A DNA stretch of 64,000 nucleotides from CAZELM01 sp964512995. Lineage in GTDB: Bacteria; CSSED10-310. This document shows, piece after piece, positions 55,016-61,842 of this stretch. Location: NCBI GenBank assembly GCA_964512995.1, contig CAZELM010000005.1, positions 1 through 64,000 of the forward strand, written 5' to 3'. The position numbers were made by a program, and so were the translations under genes. A model generated the notes under the pieces. The model did not search any database. It was not told the DNA's origin and was given only the letters and a program-made list of their open reading frames with translations. Position 1 is the stretch's first letter; each line of letters opens with the position of its first letter.

Positions 55016-55663
55016 CTATTTTATCGGAAGATCCTGTATTTTATTAAAAATGTAACCGCCTGTTTCGGCTCCCCAAATTTGATTCCCTTTGTCATCAAAC
55101 CCACGATCCCAGGAGATCATATACGTTGATGTGATTGTAACTTCTGAAGTCATGAATCTGGCACCCTGAAAATCGTTGACACACTCCCGGGAAATTGTGC
55201 TTCCGATAAAAGACAGGTTGTCTTTGGATTTCAGAATGATCTCACATCCATCCAACAGACGCAACATATCTGGAGACAGATTCGCCAGAATTTCAGGATG
55301 TTGCCAAGCACCGATAAAGTTTTCAGGATTGTCAATTGAATATACAGTGCTTTGGATAACAGCATCGTTCAATCTGGATAGATGATACACTCTTTGGCGA
55401 TAGGGATCCCTGCCGGCAACCGCCTGTTCCACGATAAGCCAGTATCCATCATCCCGCTCCGGCCAAATTTGAGCCATTGTCAGTTGAATATTGAAATAGT
55501 CCGTGTTACTTCTCGATTGCGCTTCACTGCTGAAAACGCCTGTCATATAATCAGCCAATCGGCCGAGATTATCCAATGGCTGTGCGGGAGAATCATGCGA
55601 CACATGCACAATACAACCCTGAACAAGAACAATCAGCAAAATACTCAGTAACCGATTCATCAT
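55016..55663 (-). CDS. CpcT/CpeT family lipoprotein
   Basis: GGAGGGG precedes ATG 55663, and the start gives a lipoprotein signal (LLSILLIVLVQGC). The 215-residue protein has the CpcT/CpeT (DUF1001) pattern: LADYMTGVFSSEAQS, IWPERDDGYWLIVEQAV, PYRQRVYHLSR, FIGAWQHPEI, GCEIILK, GARFMTSEVTI, SWDRGFDDKGNQIWGAETGGYIF. In cyanobacteria this family attaches bilins to phycobiliproteins; here no phycobiliprotein is visible and the protein is exported, so the ligand must be another lipid- or tetrapyrrole-like molecule (inference). Transcribed alone. Confidence 0.87.
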   Translation of the reverse strand: MMNRLLSILLIVLVQGCIVHVSHDSPAQPLDNLGRLADYMTGVFSSEAQSRSNTDYFNIQLTMAQIWPERDDGYWLIVEQAVAGRDPYRQRVYHLSRLNDAVIQSTVYSIDNPENFIGAWQHPEILANLSPDMLRLLDGCEIILKSKDNLSFIGSTISRECVNDFQGARFMTSEVTITSTYMISWDRGFDDKGNQIWGAETGGYIFNKIQDLPIK

Positions 55664-55760
55664 AGAACCCCTCCATTCCCGCATCGCTAACACCGCCCCC
55701 CAAAATCCACATTCCACTGTACAGATTCCCTCGGCGATCCTGATTTATTCTGAAATAATC

Positions 55761-56006
55761 TCAGTCCCCGTGACAACACGACCCGCTACAGGAGTGTGAT
55801 GCATGCTCACAGGGCTCCTGACGTCCACAACACAATTCATGGGAATGGTGTGATCCTTTGACATGAACAGAAATTTGAGACAGCAGTTTTTTGACATTTC
55901 TGCTATGGCAATGTTTACAAGCTGGTTGCTCGAACTGGTCAGCATTTTGAACTAAAATTGCCGTGATCCGATCACAGTCTAGACACTTGTATTCAAAAAT
56001 CGGCAT
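55761..56006 (-). CDS. FmdB-type zinc-ribbon protein
   Basis: The 81-residue protein opens with the FmdB signature MPIFEYKCLDCD and a second knuckle CKHCHS. The C-terminal part is rich in His and Cys (SHHSHELCCG ... SCSGSCCHGD), so it may bind a further metal. The family is found widely as a putative regulator with no settled function. AGGAGG lies upstream. Confidence 0.85.
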   Translation of the reverse strand: MPIFEYKCLDCDRITAILVQNADQFEQPACKHCHSRNVKKLLSQISVHVKGSHHSHELCCGRQEPCEHASHSCSGSCCHGD

Positions 56007-56199
56007 ACCTTCCTCCTATCCATCCCTTTATATTTATCATATTGTATAATCAAAATCACGGACAAATACCGATCTTCTGGATCCTTCATGAATCATCCGT
56101 GGTTTTGATTCTGAAACGGGGGTTCAGACATTTATTCTATGGACTTAACAGAAGGTTTTAAGTAGATTTTTATTATCTTGTTCTATTCTGGAGGATTTT

Positions 56200-57372
56200 A
56201 TGACAACACACCATGGGCTGATACGATGGTTGGAAACAGAAGCTCGAACCTACAAAGACCACCGGATTGGATTGGTTTGCAATGCCACTTCTGTGGATCT
56301 GGATTTCAATCACTCCATCCAACGATTTCTAAACCATCCGGATATTCGCCTGACTACGGTGTTCGGCCCTCAGCACGGTCTGTTTGGTGAAACGCAGGAT
56401 AACATGGTGGAGTGGCAGAGCGTTGTTGACTCCAATCTCGGTATTCCGATCTACAGCCTCTACGGAACGACTCGTATGCCAACTCCCGAGATGTTCCACA
56501 ATGTCGATATTATTGTCTTTGACATTCAGGATATCGGGAGCCGGTATTATACGTTTATCTACACCATGGCATCTGTCATGGCTGCCTGTGTGCGCGACCA
56601 GAAAAAAATGATAATTCTGGACCGTCCCAATCCTCTGAACGGAGTGGACATCGAAGGCAATCTTCTCCAATCGGAGTTCACTTCGTTTGTCGGGATGTAT
56701 CCAATCCTGATCCGTCACGGCATGACCATTGGCGAACTCGCACGAATGTTCAATCACGCTTTCGGAATCGGATGTGACATGGAAATCATCCCCATGGAAA
56801 ATTGGTCCCGTACCATGTGGTTTGATGAAACCGGCCTGCCATGGATTCTGCCTTCTCCAAATATGCCGACATTGGATACGGCCATTGTATACCCCGGTAT
56901 GTGTCTCCTGGAAGGAACGAATCTTTCAGAAGGTCGAGGAACAACTCGTCCGTTCGAAATATTCGGAGCTCCTTTCATTCATGCTCAGCATCTCCGGGAC
57001 TATCTCAGCCATCAACATCTGCCTGGCGTCAAATTTCGGGCTGTGAGATTCCTGCCGACCTTCCAGAAATGGGAGGGGCATTTATGTGAAGGAATTCAAG
57101 TTCATGTCACGGACCGCCGCTGCTTTTCTTCGATTCATCTGGCTCTGATGATCTTCCAGTATATGCACGATCATCACCCGGAGGAGTTCAAATGGCGGCA
57201 GCCGCCGTATGAATACGAATACCAAAAATGGCCAATCGATATTTTGTCAGGTTCGTCGAGCCTGCGACTGCATATCGATGAGAGCCGATCACTGGATCAA
57301 TTGTTCGCTGCATGGAAACAGGATGAATCTGTGTTCCGTGAGATGCGAAAACCATATCTCATCTACGACTGA
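56200..57372 (+). CDS. DUF1343 / NamZ-like exo-N-acetylmuramidase, no signal peptide
   Basis: GGAGG lies about 8 bases before the ATG. The 390-residue sequence matches DUF1343 (GH171): RIGLVCNATSVD, VFGPQHGLFGETQDNM, PIYSLYGTTRMPT, VFDIQDIGSRYYTFIYTM, LDRPNPLNG, LPWILPSPNMPTLDTA, EGTNLSEGRGTTRPFE. B. subtilis NamZ removes non-reducing-end MurNAc from peptidoglycan fragments. Here the N-terminus (MTTHHGLIRWLETEA) has no export signal, so the enzyme should act inside the cell, fitting recycling of imported muropeptides (inference). The helicase gene follows after 16 bases. Confidence 0.92.
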   Translation: MTTHHGLIRWLETEARTYKDHRIGLVCNATSVDLDFNHSIQRFLNHPDIRLTTVFGPQHGLFGETQDNMVEWQSVVDSNLGIPIYSLYGTTRMPTPEMFHNVDIIVFDIQDIGSRYYTFIYTMASVMAACVRDQKKMIILDRPNPLNGVDIEGNLLQSEFTSFVGMYPILIRHGMTIGELARMFNHAFGIGCDMEIIPMENWSRTMWFDETGLPWILPSPNMPTLDTAIVYPGMCLLEGTNLSEGRGTTRPFEIFGAPFIHAQHLRDYLSHQHLPGVKFRAVRFLPTFQKWEGHLCEGIQVHVTDRRCFSSIHLALMIFQYMHDHHPEEFKWRQPPYEYEYQKWPIDILSGSSSLRLHIDESRSLDQLFAAWKQDESVFREMRKPYLIYD

Positions 57373-57388
57373 TCCAAAAGGGGATAAC

Positions 57389-59761
57389 ATGCCCATTATG
57401 GACATGCTCGAAAAAATTCAGCGCTCCAATAAGCTGATACGGTTTACTGCCTGGAAAAAACTACCGCCTTCTGAACCCCAGTGGGAGGATTTCCCAGATA
57501 ATCTTCATCCAGAACTGAAGTTTGCTCTCGAACAAAAAGGTATCCGGAGGTTATATCGGCATCAGGCTGAATCGTTTCACTGGTGGAGCCAGAATAGAAA
57601 TCCGGTCATCGCCACACCAACCGCTTCAGGGAAAACCCTGTGCTACAACCTTCCGGTGCTGAATGACATAATCCATAATCCCGGACATCGCGCACTTTAC
57701 TTGTTTCCAACGAAAGCGCTCGCTCAGGATCAGCAGACCGAATTATCGGAAATCAGCCGGCTGTGCATGGGCCGATTCAAACTGGCCACCTACGATGGAG
57801 ATACACCTTCTGATGCCCGGAAATCCATCCGGTTGGAATGCAACATTGTATTAACGAACCCGGACATGTTGCACACGGGAATCCTCCCCCATCATTCCAA
57901 ATGGCATTTTTTTCTCCAGAATCTTCGCACGATTGTGATCGATGAACTCCATCATTACCGAGGTGTTTTTGGAAGTCATTTATGCAATGTACTGAGACGG
58001 CTGATTCGTATCTGTGCATTTTATCAGGCAAAACCAACTTATATACTCTGCTCGGCAACCTTGGCGAATCCCCAGGAGCTCGCTTCACAGATGATCGGCC
58101 AGGATACTGTCCTGATCAGCAACTCCGGAGCCCCTTCGGGTGATAAGGACTTTCTGTTCTTCAATCCACCGATTATAGATGAAACGACGATGGTTCGCCG
58201 TTCCTATCTTGCGGAGACCGTTGATTTTGCACAAATATGCCTCGAATCCGATGTCCAGACCATTATTTTTACCAGGAACCGCAGAAATGTAGAAATTCTG
58301 CTCCAGGAAATAAAACATCGCATGAAAGGCTCAGAGATGGAGGGGACCATCAGGGGGTATCGGGGTGGGTATCTGACAGAGGAGCGCCGGGAGATTGAGC
58401 GAGGGCTGAAGTCCGGGGAAATCCGATGCGTTATCTCAACATCCGCTCTGGAACTCGGAATCGATATCGGAAAACTCGAAGTGTCGATCATATCGGGGTA
58501 TCCCGGAACAATAGCCAGCACCTGGCAACGGGCAGGCAGAGCGGGTCGACGGGATCACCGATCTGCAGCCATCTACATCGCTTCATCCACTCCTTTGGAT
58601 CAGTTCATCGTACGAAATCCCGACTATTTTTTTGGTAACTCTCCGGAATATGGTCTGGTCAATCCCGATCATCTCCTGATTCTGCTCCACCATATCCGAT
58701 GCGCTGCATTCGAATTGCCGTTCCAATCCGACGAATTATATGCAGGAAATCCAAGCACGACGGATATATTAAACTATCTTGGAGAAGCCGGAGATGTGAC
58801 CGGGACTCAAAATCAGTGGTTCTACACGGGAGGACAATACCCTGCGGATCAGGTCAATCTCCGAGCAATCTCGTCGGAAAGCTTCCTGGTTATTGAACAG
58901 AATTGCGATAAATCAACAGTTATCGCACAGGTTGACGAAGCATCCGCACCATCACTCCTTCATCCACAGGCCATTTATCTTCATGAAGGAAAACAATACC
59001 TGGTTCAAAGTATGGACTGGGAAAGCCATCGAGTCCTCGTTCAGGCGATTCAATCCTATTATTACACTATCCCCTTGGAACATGCCAGTGTCCGGATTAC
59101 GCAGATCCTGCAAAACAGCCAGAAAAACATCCCGATAATTTATGGCGAATTACAAGTCGCCTCTCATATTGTCGGCTTCAAAAAACTTCGTTTTCATACG
59201 ATGGAAAATCTTGGAAATGGCCAGGTCTCACTCCCTCAGCAGGAATTACTGACAACCGGAATCTGGTTCACATTCCCCATGGAACACCTCCTCAAAAACA
59301 AGGACTGCATGTTCCAGGATGCCGCTGCCGGAGTTGTTGGTGCGCTGTCTGCCATGCACAGCATCGCCTCTGTGATGTTAATGTGTGATCCTCACGATCT
59401 GGGAACTTGCGTAAACTCAAGCTCTGGGAACTGGTCTGCACAGATGGATCATCTGGGTATGGTAAACATCACAGTCTATGCGGACATTCTGGAATCACAG
59501 CCAAGTGCACAACTTTTTATCTATGATAAATACCCCGGAGGCATTGGACTGAGTGAAAGTCTTTTTGAACGAACTCAGGAACTCGTTTCGTCAGCGATTC
59601 AACTGGTAACGCAATGTGAATGCCGGGTGGGCTGTCCTGGATGTGTCGGACCGGTCAATGTGTCGGGATCGTCACTGAAATCCATCGCACTCCAAGTACT
59701 GTATCACTTTACTCCGAACGATCAGAGGGAACTCGGCTGCTCAGATATTCCACACTTTTGA
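57389..59761 (+). CDS. DExH-box DNA helicase with DUF1998, MrfA-like
   Basis: The start at 57389 (MPIMDMLEK) has AAAGGGGAT upstream; the open frame before it lies within the preceding gene. The 790-residue protein shows ATPTASGKT (Walker A, Lys82), DELHH (motif II), CSATLANPQELA (motif III), and helicase C motifs (STSALELGIDIGKLEVSI; WQRAGRAGRR). The C-terminal part holds the DUF1998 domain with a Cys cluster, CECRVGCPGC. MrfA takes part in mitomycin-adduct repair in B. subtilis together with MrfB. No mrfB neighbour is present. Ends 53 bases inside the convergent methyltransferase gene. Confidence 0.93.
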   Translation: MPIMDMLEKIQRSNKLIRFTAWKKLPPSEPQWEDFPDNLHPELKFALEQKGIRRLYRHQAESFHWWSQNRNPVIATPTASGKTLCYNLPVLNDIIHNPGHRALYLFPTKALAQDQQTELSEISRLCMGRFKLATYDGDTPSDARKSIRLECNIVLTNPDMLHTGILPHHSKWHFFLQNLRTIVIDELHHYRGVFGSHLCNVLRRLIRICAFYQAKPTYILCSATLANPQELASQMIGQDTVLISNSGAPSGDKDFLFFNPPIIDETTMVRRSYLAETVDFAQICLESDVQTIIFTRNRRNVEILLQEIKHRMKGSEMEGTIRGYRGGYLTEERREIERGLKSGEIRCVISTSALELGIDIGKLEVSIISGYPGTIASTWQRAGRAGRRDHRSAAIYIASSTPLDQFIVRNPDYFFGNSPEYGLVNPDHLLILLHHIRCAAFELPFQSDELYAGNPSTTDILNYLGEAGDVTGTQNQWFYTGGQYPADQVNLRAISSESFLVIEQNCDKSTVIAQVDEASAPSLLHPQAIYLHEGKQYLVQSMDWESHRVLVQAIQSYYYTIPLEHASVRITQILQNSQKNIPIIYGELQVASHIVGFKKLRFHTMENLGNGQVSLPQQELLTTGIWFTFPMEHLLKNKDCMFQDAAAGVVGALSAMHSIASVMLMCDPHDLGTCVNSSSGNWSAQMDHLGMVNITVYADILESQPSAQLFIYDKYPGGIGLSESLFERTQELVSSAIQLVTQCECRVGCPGCVGPVNVSGSSLKSIALQVLYHFTPNDQRELGCSDIPHF

Positions 59762-60452
59762 TCGTCCGGAATAAAATCGCTTTTAACAATGGCAAATCAG
59801 AAGCATAGAGGCTAGATCGATATAAGATATCATTTAATGATGTTAAAACACTGTCTTCCTGAGTGCCTTTGAAAAATCCAACGACATCCAGAAACCGTTT
59901 CACCAGACACTGAAACTCCGCCAATTCATCCTGGCTGGGACGCCGCGGTTCCTTACTTGGCTCACAGCCATATATACAACGGGAGATCTCATAAAGAAAC
60001 ACTGTTACAGAATGAGCCAGATTGAAACTCAAATCATCATGCGCCGGTATATTCGCCAGATAATGGCAGAGATCGATCTCATCCCGCATCAATCCATTGT
60101 CCTCCCGGCCGAATACCACAGCAGTCCGTTCTGACCGGATGCGCGACGCCAAGGTTCCTATCACCTCCCATGCAGGCCTTGGTACCGATCGATGGAAGCG
60201 GACCTGATGGACAGTGCCAATCACCAATGAACAATGTTTCACTGCATCCAAAAGAGATGTATATCGCTGAGATTTCTCCAGAAGTCCATATCCATACAAT
60301 GCCATTCGTTTCGATTCCAGGCATAAAACATCCAGATCGCCGATGATTTTGATCGTCTCAACGCCATAATTCGCTGCGGAACGCGCAATCGCTCCAACAT
60401 TTCCAGGATATATGGGTTCAACAAGTATAATCTCCAAATTGGGTAATCGCAT
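59709..60452 (-). CDS. TrmJ/SpoU-family tRNA (Xm32) 2'-O-methyltransferase-like protein
   Basis: The 247-residue protein has the SPOUT signatures of TrmJ: IILVEPIYPGNVGAIARSAANYG near the N-terminus, VVFGREDNGLMRDEI, and NLAHSVTVFLYEI. A C-terminal helical extension follows (about 165-247). TrmJ 2'-O-methylates position 32 of tRNA. The ATG lacks a strong ribosome-binding site (only a weak GAGAGG). Its 3' end overlaps the helicase gene by 53 bases on the opposite strand. Confidence 0.9.
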   Translation of the reverse strand: MRLPNLEIILVEPIYPGNVGAIARSAANYGVETIKIIGDLDVLCLESKRMALYGYGLLEKSQRYTSLLDAVKHCSLVIGTVHQVRFHRSVPRPAWEVIGTLASRIRSERTAVVFGREDNGLMRDEIDLCHYLANIPAHDDLSFNLAHSVTVFLYEISRCIYGCEPSKEPRRPSQDELAEFQCLVKRFLDVVGFFKGTQEDSVLTSLNDILYRSSLYASDLPLLKAILFRTIKSVEYLSSRVPSDRSE

Positions 60453-60713
60453 GAGACCTCTCCGATCCGATCATATAGAAAATTGCTCCTACCCGTGCTG
60501 CCCCATGAAGCATCGAAATGTGACTTTGTATCATGGGCGGAGATTCCAAGATCATCACTCCTGCACACGGACATCTCATCATGGCAAAGTCACCACAGAA
60601 ATGTCCACAGACCATCAGGCTATTTTACGATAGTGCTGCGTTTTTAAAATAATGGAGAGGGCAATTCATTTGACTCTCTCCGATAATCATTGTAGTTTAT
60701 CATAGGAGGTTTT

Positions 60714-61763
60714 ATGAAGCGTTTGGGGGAACTCCTTATTGAAAAAGAGCTTATTACCCCGGAGCAGTTGGATATTGCCCTGAAACGGCAAAAGGATTCC
60801 GGGGGAAGTCTGGGTTTGAATATCGTGGAGCTGAACTTCCTAGATGATATTCAGTTGGGTGAAGCACTTGCATTACAAACCGGAACACCGTGCGTCCATC
60901 CCCAGGTGCTCGAAAAACTCAGTCCCGATATATTGGAGTGTTTACCTATCCATATCATAGAGTTTTATAAAATTGTTCCATTCAAGCTGGAAAGCCGCAG
61001 AAGACTCCATGTCGCGGTTTTCAATCCCATTGATGTCCAGACTCTGGACGAAATCTCCCAGAAGTCACGCTACGTCATCAAACCCTATATCTGTTCCGAA
61101 CGAGTCCTTTTTCGTGCACTCTATCTGCACTTTCATATCTACCCGCCGATCAATCAGCCGATGATATCGTCGGTTCCTGTCACTTCTGCCAATGCTCCTT
61201 TATCCGGAGGTATCATTCAAACAGGTGAACTGAATAAAAATGGATTTGTCTGGATCAATGAAACGGATCTGTTGGGGAAAAAGACCAAGGAATTGTTCCT
61301 TGAAACGACTTCCGATGATCAAGTGCTGAAGATATTTGTGGAATGTCTCCGTTTTACCTGCGATAAACTGGCCTTTCTATATTATGATAAAGATAAAAAT
61401 AACCTATGGCAGGATGCCGTTGCCTTCCGGGATGGAAAATCAGGGAAACCATGTGGGGAATCAGTCAATAAATCCCAATTCTGGAGCCGTTTTTTGAAGA
61501 ATCCCGGTTTTTTTTATACACGATTGCCTCGTCCGGGAAACGAAATGGGCTGGGTAGCCAAAATGCTGGATATGCAATATGTCAACAGCCTGTTTATCGC
61601 ACCCCTGGAGGTTTCAAAGGAAACCACAGGCATAGCCATTGGCGGATCATCAGACATCGCGATGATCGAAGACAACATGGAAAAAATAAAAAAACTCCAT
61701 CTGATGGCCATCTGTGCCTTAAAAATCCAGACACTCCGAAAATACATCCTAGATATCCATTAA
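60714..61763 (+). CDS. Protein with MshEN (GspE N-terminal) domain and GAF-like C-terminus
   Basis: AGGAGG precedes the ATG. The 349-residue protein begins with the GspE/PilB N-terminal pattern (MKRLGELLIEKELITPEQLDIALKRQKDSGGSLGLNIVE split at 1-39; LGEALALQTGTPCVHP; LLECLPIHIIEFYKIVPF), known in MshE to bind cyclic di-GMP. No ATPase P-loop follows; instead residues about 180-345 form an alpha/beta region that might be GAF-like. A free-standing c-di-GMP sensor is possible and would fit the HD-GYP protein elsewhere in the window (inference). Confidence 0.8.
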   Translation: MKRLGELLIEKELITPEQLDIALKRQKDSGGSLGLNIVELNFLDDIQLGEALALQTGTPCVHPQVLEKLSPDILECLPIHIIEFYKIVPFKLESRRRLHVAVFNPIDVQTLDEISQKSRYVIKPYICSERVLFRALYLHFHIYPPINQPMISSVPVTSANAPLSGGIIQTGELNKNGFVWINETDLLGKKTKELFLETTSDDQVLKIFVECLRFTCDKLAFLYYDKDKNNLWQDAVAFRDGKSGKPCGESVNKSQFWSRFLKNPGFFYTRLPRPGNEMGWVAKMLDMQYVNSLFIAPLEVSKETTGIAIGGSSDIAMIEDNMEKIKKLHLMAICALKIQTLRKYILDIH

Positions 61764-61782
61764 TCTGTTTATATCAAAATAA

Positions 61783-61819
61783 AAAATCCCGAAACATCAC
61801 AATGATGTTTCGGGATTTT
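61783..61819. terminator. Bidirectional rho-independent terminator
   Basis: AAAATCCCGAAACATCA (61783-61799) pairs perfectly with TGATGTTTCGGGATTTT (61803-61819) around a 3-base loop, and A and T runs flank it. It can stop transcription of the MshEN gene (plus) and of the convergent surface-protein gene (minus). Confidence 0.93.
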
Positions 61820-61842
61820 CCCTATATCACATCAGAACTTAA

